This document shows, piece by piece, positions 42,959 through 53,509 of a DNA stretch of 64,000 nucleotides. Both the position numbers and the translations under genes were made by a program. How positions within the stretch are numbered: the stretch's first letter is position 1; every line of letters begins with the position of its first letter. The notes beneath the pieces are model-generated. The model was given only the letters and a program-made list of their open reading frames with translations. It was not told where the DNA came from and made no database searches. Source of the stretch: JBCCGI01 sp039029355 (GTDB taxonomy: Bacteria > Planctomycetota > UBA1135 > GCA-002686595); NCBI GenBank assembly GCA_039029355.1, contig JBCCGI010000012.1:80143-144142 (forward strand). Reading direction: 5' to 3'.

Positions 42959-44547
42959 CAGCGCGAAGCCCGCACTCCGGAAAAGGCCAGGGCCTGGAGC
43001 GCCAGGGCCGCGCCCGCGAGGACCAACCCGACCACCCCGGTCTCGAGCAGGTTGCCGTTGCCGTAGCTGCCGTAGAGCCGGTAGCTGAGCGGCACGACCT
43101 CGCGCGGCTGCAGCATCAGCGTGATCGGCAGCTCCTTCAGGACGCCGAGCGCGATCAGCAGCCCGGCCGCGCGCAGCCCGGGCACCAGCGCGGGGAGCTG
43201 GACGCGCCCAAGCGTGCGCAGCGCCGAGGCGCCGAGGCTGCGGGCCGACTCCTCCTGGCGGCGGTCGATCGACAGGACCGCGGGCTTGAGCGCGCCGAAG
43301 GCCTGCCCCACGAAGCGCAGCCCGAGGCCGAGGACCAGGAGCGCCCCGGCCTGGCGCAGGACGTCGTGCCACGGCTCGCCGCTCGCGCGCGCCACCCCGC
43401 GCGCCGCGGCGAGCAGCCCGAAGGCGACCAGCACGCCGGGAAGCGCCTGCACGACGAACAGCGCGAGCTCCGCGAGGCGGCCGCCGCGCTCTCGCCGGGC
43501 GGCGCTCCACGCCGGCGCCAGCGCCATCCCGGTGGCGAGCACGGCGGCGGCGAGCGCCAGAGCCAGGCTGGTCGCGAGCGGCGCGACGACCAACGCGACC
43601 GGGCCGAAGTCCCAGGCCTCGGCGCGCCAGGCGGCGGGGAAGATCCAGCGCAGGAGCACCGCCAGCGGCAGCGCGACGCCCAGGCCGATCTGCGCCGCGT
43701 GCAGCGCGTAGGCGGCGGCGAGCGCGGGGCCGCGCAGGGCGAGCCGCGCCGCCGGCCGCTCCTGACCGACGCCGCGCTGCTGCACCGCGTCGCCGTGCAG
43801 CAGCCGCGCCGCCAGGATCAACGGTACGGCGAGGGCGACGAGGCCCAGCCCGAACAGCGTGGCGAGCTCGACCTCCTGACGCCCCCACGCGCGGTACAGG
43901 GACCACGTCAGCACCTCGCAGTCGAGCACGTCGACGACCCCGAAGTCCGAGACGGCGTACAGCAGCACCAGCAGGAACGAATACGCGAGGGCCGGGCGCA
44001 GCTGTGGCAGCACGACGCGCGCGAACACCTGCCGCGGCCGCGCTCCGAGCAGGCGGGCGGCGTCGAGCTCGGCGCCCGCAAGGCGCCGCAGCCGGGCCCC
44101 GACCAGCAGCTGCACGTAGGGGCTGGTCGCGAGAATCAGCACCAGCACCGACGGCCCGGTTCCGCGGTAGGACACCGCGCCGAAGACGTCGCGGTGCGTC
44201 ATCGCGATCAGATAGCTGGGCACCGCGAACGGCACCAGGCCGAGCGCCGCGAGCCAGGCGCGTCCACGGTAGGACGCGCAGTCCCGCAGCCAGGCCAGGG
44301 CCGTCCCGAGGCCGAGCGAGCCGGCGCAGACGAGCGCCGCCAGGAGCAGCGTGCGGGGCAGCGGACCGAGCTCGCGCTCGCCCGCGGCGGTGCGCGCGGT
44401 CAGGAGGTCGGCGAAGCTCGGCGCGATCCCCGCCCCGAGCCGTGCCTGCGGCGGATCCAGCCAAACGTAGGCCACTCCGACGAGCGGGAGCGCGGCCAGG
44501 ACGACCGCCAGCGCGACGAGGGCCGTCCGGACGGCCGCGGCCCGCAT
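42958..44547 (-). CDS. Fe(III)-type ABC importer permease (fused two-domain)
   Basis: 529 residues with about 12 membrane helices in two halves. Each half has an EAA-type cytoplasmic loop that contacts the ATPase: ARLLGARPRQVFARVVLPQL in the first and SARSLGASALRTLGRVQLP in the second. This duplicated layout is that of FbpB/SfuB iron permeases. The start overlaps the stop of the binding-protein gene and the stop overlaps the ATPase start by 4-base ATGA junctions on both sides, so translation is coupled. Confidence 0.88.
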   Translation of the reverse strand: MRAAAVRTALVALAVVLAALPLVGVAYVWLDPPQARLGAGIAPSFADLLTARTAAGERELGPLPRTLLLAALVCAGSLGLGTALAWLRDCASYRGRAWLAALGLVPFAVPSYLIAMTHRDVFGAVSYRGTGPSVLVLILATSPYVQLLVGARLRRLAGAELDAARLLGARPRQVFARVVLPQLRPALAYSFLLVLLYAVSDFGVVDVLDCEVLTWSLYRAWGRQEVELATLFGLGLVALAVPLILAARLLHGDAVQQRGVGQERPAARLALRGPALAAAYALHAAQIGLGVALPLAVLLRWIFPAAWRAEAWDFGPVALVVAPLATSLALALAAAVLATGMALAPAWSAARRERGGRLAELALFVVQALPGVLVAFGLLAAARGVARASGEPWHDVLRQAGALLVLGLGLRFVGQAFGALKPAVLSIDRRQEESARSLGASALRTLGRVQLPALVPGLRAAGLLIALGVLKELPITLMLQPREVVPLSYRLYGSYGNGNLLETGVVGLVLAGAALALQALAFSGVRASR

Positions 44548-45575
44548 CAGCGGACCCCGACCTCGGTCAAGAGGCGCACGGCCTGGTCGACGCGCGTCAG
44601 GGCCTCGATGTCGATGTCCGAGAGCCCGATGTCGTCGAGGGGCGGCACGCCGCCCGCGGTGTCGATGCCCGGGCGCAGCGGATACTCGAAGACCTCCTCG
44701 GCGAAGAAGCGCTGCGCGCGCTCCGAGACCAGGAAGCGCGCGAGCGCGAGCGCCCGCTCGCGGCGCGGGCCCGCGGGCGCGGTGACGCCGATGCCCGCGA
44801 CGATCAGGACGTTGCCCGCGTCCCCGCGCGTCGGAAAGGAGTAGTTGACGGCCTCCAGGCTCGGGTCCTGCACGCGCTGCTTGTGCAGGTAGTAGTGGTT
44901 GACCCACCCTACGTCGATCGAGCCGCGCGCCACCGCGGCGACCTGGGCCGAGTTCGAGTTGAAGCGCACCGGCTCCGGATCGCGCGTCGCCAGCCGCGTG
45001 AGCCAGGTGCGCGCGCGCTCCTCGCCCCAGGCATCGACCAGCCCCGCGATGTGGGCCTCGAAGCTCGCGTTGCCCGGCGCCCACCCGAAGCGCAGGCCGG
45101 AGGCGAGCTCGGCGACGGCCTCCAGCGTCGCCGGCAGCTGCGCCGCCGGGAAGCCGGGGCGGTGGACCAGGACGCGCACCCGGCCGCTGGTCCCCACCCA
45201 GCGCTCACCGGGGTCCCGGAACGCCTCGCCCACCGCGTCGAGCACGTCGCGCGGCAGCGGGGCCAGCAGCCCGGCGCGCGCCAACGCGCTCAGGTGGCCG
45301 CTGTCCTGGGCCAGGAAGAGGTCGCAGGGAGTGAGGTCGCCGTCGGCGGCCACAAGGTTCGCCAGGTCCGCCGTCGAGGAGCCCCACTGCGCTTGCACGT
45401 CGAGGCCCGTGTCCTGCTTGAAGGCCTCCAGAAGCGGGCCCATAATGGCCGCCGACCGGCCGGAATACAGGACGATGGGTTCGCCCTCCGCCGCGTCACG
45501 CCAGCAGCTCGTAAACAGCGACACTCCGACGAGGGCAGCGAGGACCGAAACGGGGATGTAGCGGAGCGGGAACAT
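44547..45575 (-). CDS. Fe(III)-type ABC substrate-binding protein
   Basis: 342 residues from the ATG at 45575. The N-terminal signal (VSVLAALVGVSLFTSC) may be lipidated at the Cys. The mature part is a type II periplasmic binding fold: PIVLYSGRSAAIMGPLLEAF, the usual opening of FbpA-like proteins, then LFLAQDSGHLSALARAGLL. Late in the chain DVGWVNHYYLHKQR carries the adjacent tyrosines that ligate Fe(III) in FbpA proteins. First gene of the importer operon and divergent from the imelysin operon across 95 bp, in which I see no convincing Fur box. Confidence 0.86.
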   Translation of the reverse strand: MFPLRYIPVSVLAALVGVSLFTSCWRDAAEGEPIVLYSGRSAAIMGPLLEAFKQDTGLDVQAQWGSSTADLANLVAADGDLTPCDLFLAQDSGHLSALARAGLLAPLPRDVLDAVGEAFRDPGERWVGTSGRVRVLVHRPGFPAAQLPATLEAVAELASGLRFGWAPGNASFEAHIAGLVDAWGEERARTWLTRLATRDPEPVRFNSNSAQVAAVARGSIDVGWVNHYYLHKQRVQDPSLEAVNYSFPTRGDAGNVLIVAGIGVTAPAGPRRERALALARFLVSERAQRFFAEEVFEYPLRPGIDTAGGVPPLDDIGLSDIDIEALTRVDQAVRLLTEVGVR

Positions 45576-45670
45576 CGGATCGACGCACGAGTCGGCCGGT
45601 GATTCTCGGCGCTCACCGAAGACAAGGGAAGCCGCAAGCCGCGCAACTTCCTCCCCGTGCACGGATCGCA

Positions 45671-46825
45671 ATGACCACTCGTTCCCGTATTTCCTCGCTC
45701 CGCTTCAGCACGCCCCTTCTGCTGCTCCTCCCGCTCTCCTGCTCTTCGGGGTCGGACCGGAAGGCGGAGCTCGCGCAGCACTACGTCGAGGTGCTGCACG
45801 CAACCTATACCGACGCGGAGGCCGGCGCCGAAGAGCTGGACCAGGCGATCACCGCCTTCTGCGACGCGCCCAGCGCGAGCGGGCTGGAGCACTGCCGCGA
45901 GGTGTGGATCCAGGCCCGCCTCAGCTACCAGCAGACCGAGATCAGCCGCTTTTACGAGGGCCCGATCGACCGCGCGCCCGATGGACCCGAGGGCTTCATC
46001 AACGCCTGGCCGGTGGATGAGTCCCATCTGCGGGCGATCATCGCCGACGCCACGGCCTTCCCCACGATCGACGCCACGACGCTACGCGAGGCGAACGAGT
46101 CCGGCGGCGAGGAGAACATCGCGACGGGCTGGCACGCCATCGAGTACCTCCTTTGGGGGGAAGACCTGCGCTCCGACGGCCCCGGCGAGCGCGACTGGCA
46201 GGACTTCCAGGACGGCGGCCCGCTGCCCCACCCCGACCGCCGGCGCCAGGTGCTGCGCGTCGCGAGCGGCATCCTGGTGGCGGACCTGCGGCAGGTGCGT
46301 CTGGAGTGGGAGAACGCCTACCGCGACGAGTTCCTCGCCGCGGGTGCCGACGAGTCGCTGCGGCGGATCCTCACCGGCGTCGGCACGCTGGTGAAGGGCG
46401 AGCTGTACGGCGAGCGCTTGGTCGTGCCGTGGTCCAGCAAGTCGCAGGGCGACGAGCACTCGTGCTTCGCCGATACCACGCACCTCGACCACCTGCACGA
46501 CATGATCGGCGTGCGTAACGCCTGGACCGGGTCGTTCCGCAGCGAGCGCGACGACCGCCTGCTGGAAGGCCCGGGTCTGCGCGACCTGGCGCGCGGCGCC
46601 GACGCCGCCCGCGCGGACCGCATCGACGCGCTGATCGAGCGCGCGATCCGCCTCATGGAGAGCCGCGCCTTCCGTCCCTTCGACCAAGCGATCCTCGGCG
46701 CGGACAACGCGCCCGGCCGGGTCGCTGTGCAGGAGGCCATCTCGGCGCTCGCCGAGCTGAGCACCGAGCTGACCGGGCTGGCCGACGACCTCGACGTGGC
46801 CGTCAGCATGGAGCTGCCGGAGTAA
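45671..46825 (+). CDS. Imelysin-family lipoprotein (IrpA-like)
   Basis: 384 residues from the ATG at 45671 with a lipoprotein signal (LLLLLPLSCSSG). The imelysin hallmark G-x-H-x-x-E is present as GWHAIEYLLWG near residue 153, followed by the mainly helical fold. Imelysins (IrpA, ICMP) are iron-regulated surface or periplasmic proteins with a role in iron uptake that is still poorly defined. It is divergent from the Fe(III)-type ABC operon and first in a row with a di-haem oxidoreductase, a second imelysin-like lipoprotein and an HTTM protein, a grouping seen in other bacteria. Confidence 0.87.
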   Translation: MTTRSRISSLRFSTPLLLLLPLSCSSGSDRKAELAQHYVEVLHATYTDAEAGAEELDQAITAFCDAPSASGLEHCREVWIQARLSYQQTEISRFYEGPIDRAPDGPEGFINAWPVDESHLRAIIADATAFPTIDATTLREANESGGEENIATGWHAIEYLLWGEDLRSDGPGERDWQDFQDGGPLPHPDRRRQVLRVASGILVADLRQVRLEWENAYRDEFLAAGADESLRRILTGVGTLVKGELYGERLVVPWSSKSQGDEHSCFADTTHLDHLHDMIGVRNAWTGSFRSERDDRLLEGPGLRDLARGADAARADRIDALIERAIRLMESRAFRPFDQAILGADNAPGRVAVQEAISALAELSTELTGLADDLDVAVSMELPE

Positions 46826-46837
46826 CCGAATGCGCAG

Positions 46838-48240
<1,403 letters not shown>

Positions 48241-48244
<4 letters not shown>

Positions 48245-49317
48245 CGCCGCGCCCGCGCTGGTGGCTGCCGCTGCTCCTCGCGCCGCTGTTCGCGTGCGGA
48301 GGCGGCTCGGCGAGCGGCGAGGAGCTGCGGCGCGAGGTGCTGCGGTCGCTCACCGACGAGCTGCTGCTGCCGAGCGTCGAGGCGCTCGGCCGGGACGCCC
48401 ACGCGCTGGCGGAGGCCTGTGACGCGCTCGCCGCGGCGCCGGGCTCCGCGACGCTGGCGGACGCGCGCGAGCGCTTTCGCGGGCTGCGGGCGACCTGGCG
48501 GCGCGGCGAGGTCTGCGTGCTCGGACCGCTCGAGGCCACCCTGGTGGCGCTGCGCGTCGACACGCCGCTCGACCGCGGGGCGCTCGAAGCGTGCCTGGCC
48601 GACGCGACGCCGATCGATGCGAACTACGCCGCGGGGCTCGGGTACGGCGCCAAGGGCTTCGAGGCGCTCGCCGCGCTCCTCTTCGAGGGTGAGCCCGACG
48701 CGCGCGAACGCGCGCTGGCGCAGCACGCCGCGGCCGAGCTAGGCGTCGGCATCGACGGCATCGTCGCGGCCTGGACGCGCGCGGGGGGGCTCGCCGACGA
48801 CCTGCGCGACCCGGGACCGGGGCGCGCCTTCGCCGACGCGGATGCGGGCGTCGACGCGCTCGTTCGCCGCGCCGTCGTGCTGGTCCAGGACGCGCGCGAC
48901 CGCGAGCTCGCACCGCTGGTGGGAGGCACGTCGAAGGGCGTGGTTCAGGTCCTGCCCGCCGACTTCGACCGCGCCCGCCAGCACCGCCTCGACCTGATCG
49001 AGCGCTTCCGCGGCCTGCGGCTGCTCTACGCCGGCGGCGAGCCCGGGAGCGAAGCGGCGGAAGGCGCAGGCCGCGGCCTGTCCGCGCTGATCGCCCGCGT
49101 GAGCGCGCGCAGCGACGCCGCGGTGCGCGCCGCCCTCTCCCGCGCGGTCGAGGCGATGGAGCGGATGCCGGCCGAGCTCGAAGCCGCCTCGCGCGACGAC
49201 GCGCCCGAGCTGCGCGCCGCGTACGACGCCTCGACGCACGTCAAGACGCACCTGGGCGTCACCGTGGTCAGCACGCTGGGGACCACGCTCGGCTTCGCGC
49301 TGGCCGATGGCGACTGA
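48241..49317 (+). CDS. Imelysin-like lipoprotein with altered GxHxxE motif
   Basis: 358 residues from TTG at 48241, which overlaps the preceding stop and has GGAGG 4 bp upstream. This start gives a clean lipoprotein signal (PRPRWWLPLLLAPLFACGGG). The helical imelysin fold is recognisable, but the signature reads GAKGFEALAALLF near 135, with Lys in place of the usual His; the Glu is kept. It pairs with the canonical imelysin two genes upstream, as is common in these clusters, and overlaps the HTTM gene by 11 bp. Metal binding may be lost or changed. Confidence 0.78.
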
Positions 49318-50824
49318 AGGCCGCGCCGCCCAGGGCGGGGTCGATGCCGCCAGCCTCGGCGCCTTCCGCGTGCTGTTCGGCCTACTGGTCGCCTTCTCCG
49401 CCCTGCGCACGCTGGCCCTGGGGCGCGTCGCGCCGCAGTACCTCGAGCCCGAGCTCGCGTTTCCCTACCCGGGCCTGGAGTGGCTGACCACCGGCCCGGC
49501 CTGGTGGACCTACGCGCGCTTCGTCCTGCTGGTCGTGCTCGGGAGCCTGCTCGCCCTCGGGTGGCGCGCGCGGTGGACGGCGGGCGGCGTCTTCGTGCTC
49601 TTCACCTGGAACCACCTGGTGGACCGGGCGCTGTACCTCAACCACTACCACCTGGTGAGCGTGCTCGCGCTGCTCCTGACGGTCGTCCCCGCGGACCGCG
49701 CGCTCGCCCCCTGGGCACGCCGCGCTGCCGGTCCCGTCGGGGCGCCGTGGCTGGTGCTGCTGCGCGGTCAGGTGGCGCTCGTGTACCTCTCCGCGGGCCT
49801 GGCGAAGCTGCACCCCGACTGGCTGTTCGAGGCGCAGCCGCTGCGCACGTGGTTCCTTGCGCGCGACCACCTTCCGCTGCTCGGCCCGCTCCTGCGGCTC
49901 GAGGCCACGGCCTACGCGGCGTCCTGGGGGGCGCTCGCGTTCGACCTGACGGTGCCGTTCCTGGTGCTCTGGCGGCCGACCCGCCGCGCGGCCTTCGGAG
50001 CCGTGATCGGCTTCCACCTCCTGACCGTCATCCTCTTCCCCATCGGGATCTTCCCGGCGCTGATGGTCGCCTGCGCCACGCTCCTCCTGAGCCCGTCCTG
50101 GCCGCGCCGTTGGCTCGGCCGGCGTCCGAACGCGGGGGCGGAGCGCGCGGGGCAGCAACCGTCCTGGCGCCTGCGCACCGGGGTGACCGTGTGGCTCGTC
50201 GCACAGGCCCTTTGGCCGCTGCGGGCGCAGCTGAGCGCGGGCGACCTCCTGTGGCACGAGCGCGGCTTCCGCTTCGGCTGGCGCGTGATGGTGATGGAGA
50301 AGCGCGGTCAGGCGGCGTTTCTCGTGCGCGGCGCCGGCGAGCGCGTGCGCGAGGTCGCCCCCCACGAGCTGCTGACGCCCATCCAGGCCCGGATGATGGC
50401 GACGCAGCCCGACCTGATCCGGAGCTTCGCGCGGACGCTTCGCGCTCGCTACGAGGCGGCCGGGTGGGAGGACGTGCGCGTCTTCGGCGACGTCTGGGTC
50501 ACGCTGAACGGGGCGCCCGCGGCGCCGCTGATCGACCCGGCCGCCGACCTGGCGGCGGACGAACCGCCGGACGGCTGGATCCTGCCGCGCCGGTCCTCAC
50601 TCGGCGCGGAGCGCGGCGAGGACCTCGGTCAGCCGCGCCACGACTTCGGGGCGCTCACTCCAGAGGTTGGTCGTCTCGCCCGGGTCCGTGCTCAGGTCGA
50701 ACAGCTGCCCGCGCGGCCCTCCGGGCGCGGGCTCGACGCGGCCGGGTCGGGAGAAGCCGCCCGACCCGAGGTGCGCGACCAGCTTCCAGGCGCCGTCGCG
50801 GACGACGCTCGCGTTCGCCTTTAG
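49307..50824 (+). CDS. HTTM-domain membrane protein (vitamin-K-carboxylase-like transmembrane domain)
   Basis: 505 residues, overlapping the previous gene by 11 bp. The opening LGAFRVLFGLLVAFSALRTL, then FTWNHLVDRALYLNHYHLVSVLALLL, GQVALVYLSAGLAKLHPDWL and FDLTVPFLVLW match the horizontally transferred transmembrane (HTTM) family (each part quoted briefly). HTTM proteins travel with imelysin and DUF1111 genes; carboxylase activity is not assumed. The family part ends near residue 430 (ADEPPDGWILP). The last ~75 residues are low-complexity and lie antisense over the 3' end of the sulfatase gene (50597-50824), suggesting a lost stop codon. Confidence 0.8.
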   Translation: MATEGRAAQGGVDAASLGAFRVLFGLLVAFSALRTLALGRVAPQYLEPELAFPYPGLEWLTTGPAWWTYARFVLLVVLGSLLALGWRARWTAGGVFVLFTWNHLVDRALYLNHYHLVSVLALLLTVVPADRALAPWARRAAGPVGAPWLVLLRGQVALVYLSAGLAKLHPDWLFEAQPLRTWFLARDHLPLLGPLLRLEATAYAASWGALAFDLTVPFLVLWRPTRRAAFGAVIGFHLLTVILFPIGIFPALMVACATLLLSPSWPRRWLGRRPNAGAERAGQQPSWRLRTGVTVWLVAQALWPLRAQLSAGDLLWHERGFRFGWRVMVMEKRGQAAFLVRGAGERVREVAPHELLTPIQARMMATQPDLIRSFARTLRARYEAAGWEDVRVFGDVWVTLNGAPAAPLIDPAADLAADEPPDGWILPRRSSLGAERGEDLGQPRHDFGALTPEVGRLARVRAQVEQLPARPSGRGLDAAGSGEAARPEVRDQLPGAVADDARVRL

Positions 50825-52018
50825 GACCGTGGCGCCGCGCGCGGTGGAAGCGTCCGGGTCGAGCAGCACAGGCACGAGGCTGCAGCTGTCCTCACCCGCG
50901 CCAGGAGGCACCGGGACCCCGGCCAGGTCCGCCGCCGTCGCCAGGAGGTCGGTGAAGCAGAGCAGCTGCCCGCAGCTCGTCCCCGCCGGCGCGCGCCCGG
51001 GCCAGCGCGCGACGAACGGCATGCGGTGGCCGCCCTCCCACGCGTCGGCCTTCATGCCGCGGAAGGGGCCGGTCGAGGCGTGGCCGAAGCGCTCGACGTC
51101 CGCGGGGTACCACACCGGACCGTTGTCCGACGTGAAGATCACCAACGTGTCGTCGGCCCGCCCGGCCGCGTCGAGCGCGTCGAGCACGCGGCCGACCGTC
51201 GCGTCCACCTGCGCGACGAAGTCGCCGTACGCGCCCGCGCCGCTCGTGCCGGCGAAGGCCTCGCCGGGCAGCCACGGCGTGTGCGGCGACGCGAGCGCGA
51301 GGTACAGGAAGAAGGGCCGCTCACCGCGCGCCTGCTGGTCGAGGTACGCCAGCGCCTCGGACTCGAAGCGCGCGTGCACCTCGTCGTGGACGAAGCCGGG
51401 CGCGACGGCTCCTTCGCGCCAGAAGGCGCCCTGGATGCTGGTCCAGCCGTCGCTGGCGCTCGCCGCGACGCTCTCGGTCGGCGGCGCGAGCGGCGTGCGG
51501 TCGCGGACGTAGTAGTACGGGGGGATGTCGAGCGAGGCGTGGATGCCGAAGAAGCGCTCGAAGCCGCGGTCGACCGGGCCTCCGCGCAGCTCACCGTCCG
51601 CCGGATGCGGGCCGCCCTCGAAGCCCAGGTGCCACTTGCCGACCATCGCCGTCGAGTAGCCCGCGTCGCGCAGCAGCGAGGCGAGCGTGACCCGATCCGC
51701 GTCGATCACCGGCCCCTTGCCCGGCGCCAGGCCACGCGCGCGGCACGGGTAGCGGCCGGTCAGAAGTCCATAGCGCGACGGCACGCACAGCGCGCCCGGC
51801 GCATGCGCGTCGGTGAAGCGCATCCCCTCGCGCGCCAGCCGGTCGAGGTGCGGCGTGGGAATGCGCGAGCTCGGGTTGAAGCAGCGCGGATCGCCGTAGC
51901 CCAGGTCGTCCGCCAGGATCAGCACGACGTTGGGCGGCGTGGGCTCGCGCTCGGCCGTCGGGACGGCCGAGCAGGCGAGCAGCGTCGGGGCGAGGAGTAG
52001 GCGGAGGAGGCGCTCCAT
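50597..52018 (-). CDS. Arylsulfatase-type lipoprotein
   Basis: 473 residues with a lipoprotein signal (LLLAPTLLACSAVPTAE). Type I sulfatase features: metal site NVVLILADDLGYGD, formylglycine Cys78 in GALCVPSRYGLLTGRYP, VGKWHLG, HTPWLPG and FTSDNGPV. The overall layout is that of S1-family cerebroside/arylsulfatase-like enzymes that remove sulfate from glycans; planctomycetes encode many. Activation needs a formylglycine-generating enzyme or anSME, not seen here. Its 3' end overlaps the convergent HTTM gene by 228 bp. Confidence 0.9.
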   Translation of the reverse strand: MERLLRLLLAPTLLACSAVPTAEREPTPPNVVLILADDLGYGDPRCFNPSSRIPTPHLDRLAREGMRFTDAHAPGALCVPSRYGLLTGRYPCRARGLAPGKGPVIDADRVTLASLLRDAGYSTAMVGKWHLGFEGGPHPADGELRGGPVDRGFERFFGIHASLDIPPYYYVRDRTPLAPPTESVAASASDGWTSIQGAFWREGAVAPGFVHDEVHARFESEALAYLDQQARGERPFFLYLALASPHTPWLPGEAFAGTSGAGAYGDFVAQVDATVGRVLDALDAAGRADDTLVIFTSDNGPVWYPADVERFGHASTGPFRGMKADAWEGGHRMPFVARWPGRAPAGTSCGQLLCFTDLLATAADLAGVPVPPGAGEDSCSLVPVLLDPDASTARGATVLKANASVVRDGAWKLVAHLGSGGFSRPGRVEPAPGGPRGQLFDLSTDPGETTNLWSERPEVVARLTEVLAALRAE

Positions 52019-52263
52019 CCCCCGAGTCTAGCCCGCCATCTTCACGAGCCGACGCGCCGCTGCGGCCCAAGCGGCCCGCTTCGCGGGCCTCTCGGCGTCT
52101 GGCGGCACTTTGCGGGCACCGGCGTCCTCGACGACCCGTTCAGGGTCGCCTGCGGGGCCGCCGCCCGCAAAGCACCACCCGACACCGAGTTGGACCGCAC
52201 CGCCACGCCGTCTCGCGAAGAAAGCGGGCTAGCGACGGCGGAGCGCGGACCGGAGGCGTGGGG

Positions 52264-53304
52264 TTAGCGGGCCGACCCGGGGCGGAAGGGCTCGAAGCGC
52301 CCGCCCGCGAGCCGGAAGACGCCGTGCTCCAGCGTGCTCGCCCACAGCCGGCCTTCGCGATCGTAGAGCAACGAAGCCACATAGACCCCCTCGTCGAACG
52401 CGAACCGGGTCACCTCCTCGCCGTCGAACCTCCGGACGCAGTCGCCGCACGCCATCCACAGGGCTCCGGCCTCGTCCTCGAGCATCGACTGGTAGTAGGC
52501 GAAGTTCTCGGCCGTGTCCGACCCGGCCAACGGCAGGCCCTCGCGCTTCGTGTACCCGATCCGCACATGCCCACCCTCTTCCCGGGCCTCGCGGTCGATC
52601 TCGAAGCGCTGCCGGGTGTTGCACACCCAGAAGTCGCCCGCTCGGTCCTCGAAGATCGAACGGATGCCGAAGGCGCCGCCGCTCGGCGTCGTGGTCAGCC
52701 GCTCCTCGTACATCCACGCCAGGGTCTCGCCGTCGTAGCGGCACAACCCCGCACCGGCGGTGCCGAACCAGACGTGTCCACGGCGGTCGCGGTACACCTG
52801 ATAGACGCCCGCAAGCGGGAAGTTGGCGCCCGGGCCGTCGGGGTCGACGTAAGGGCTCTGGGTCAGCTCCAGCAGGTAGAGACGCTCGCCGTCGTAGCGA
52901 CAGGGCCCGTGCGTGCCCGGGGCGAAGACGAGCCAGACGTCGTCCGGATCCAGGGTCCATCCATCGTCGCCTGCCGGCACGGCGGTCAGCTCGGTGAAGC
53001 GCTCCCCGTCAAAGCGGGTGACGCCGGTGCTCGTCGCGAAGAAGAGGTTGCCGTCCTTGTCCTCGGTAATGCTCCGCACCTGCAGCCCTTCCAGGCCGTC
53101 GTCGCGCGTGTAGTGCACGACGCGCTCGCCGTCGCAGCGATAGAGCCCGCTGCCGTTGCTGCCGAGCCACAGGTGGCCGTCGCGGGCCTCGTGCAGGCAC
53201 CAGATGCGCGGGTCGATCGCGTCGACCTCGACGCCGAGGGAGGTCTCTCCGTCCTGGGGGACCAGGAGCAAGAGCGCGGTGAGGTGGAGGACGGTGGGTT
53301 GCAT
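52264..53304 (-). CDS. Secreted two-component-regulator-type beta-propeller
   Basis: 346 residues from the ATG at 53304, with a short signal peptide (MQPTVLHLTALLLLVPQ). The chain is almost entirely Reg_prop-like blades: I-W-C-L-x-E-x-x-D-G-x-L-W-x-G (WCLHEARDGHLWLGSNG, SITEDKDGNLFFATSTG, VYRDRRGHVWFGTAGAG, SLLYDREGRLWASTLEHG) alternating with RYDGE or RFDGE. In Bacteroidetes such blades form the sensor half of hybrid histidine kinases; here no kinase follows, so it is a free-standing secreted propeller. It is divergent from the first Cys-repeat gene and shares that 205-bp intergenic region. Confidence 0.82.
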   Translation of the reverse strand: MQPTVLHLTALLLLVPQDGETSLGVEVDAIDPRIWCLHEARDGHLWLGSNGSGLYRCDGERVVHYTRDDGLEGLQVRSITEDKDGNLFFATSTGVTRFDGERFTELTAVPAGDDGWTLDPDDVWLVFAPGTHGPCRYDGERLYLLELTQSPYVDPDGPGANFPLAGVYQVYRDRRGHVWFGTAGAGLCRYDGETLAWMYEERLTTTPSGGAFGIRSIFEDRAGDFWVCNTRQRFEIDREAREEGGHVRIGYTKREGLPLAGSDTAENFAYYQSMLEDEAGALWMACGDCVRRFDGEEVTRFAFDEGVYVASLLYDREGRLWASTLEHGVFRLAGGRFEPFRPGSAR

Positions 53305-53338
53305 GGATCGGCGCGTACGGCTCCCGCGCCGCGTCGTT

Positions 53339-53412
53339 GGCCGAAAAGCCACGGCCGCCCTTACGGCCCCGGGGTCAGCAGGAGGGTACTCGCCACGCAG
53401 AGATTCTCGGCG
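53339..53412 (+). promoter_or_regulatory. Leader element copy D upstream of the first Cys-repeat gene
   Basis: The most divergent of four similar leader elements. A 5-bp stem GGCCG/CGGCC (53339-53343 and 53352-53356) closes an AAAAGCCA loop. Further on comes GGGTCAGCAGGAGGGTACTCGCC, quoted here in two overlapping parts: GGGTCAGC and AGGAGGGTACTCGCC. The second part aligns with AAGAGGGTGTCGCC of copy C. It ends about 100 bp before the ATG at 53510. Confidence 0.4.
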
Positions 53413-53509
53413 CGCCTGCAACCGGTACGCGCAGCGGTTCGGCGAACCACATGAGGCGGACTCGGTTGTCGAGCCGCCACCCCCTATCAAAACCAACTCA
53501 CATTTCCTC

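Noticed and set aside
45576..45670. Fur box between the iron importer and imelysin operons
   Set aside because: No AT-rich 19-bp palindrome of Fur type could be found by eye in the 95-bp gap.
52073..52089. GGCCCGC-TTC-GCGGGCC hairpin as terminator of the secreted propeller gene
   Set aside because: It is about 175 bp beyond the stop and has no U-tract; assignment to either neighbour is arbitrary.
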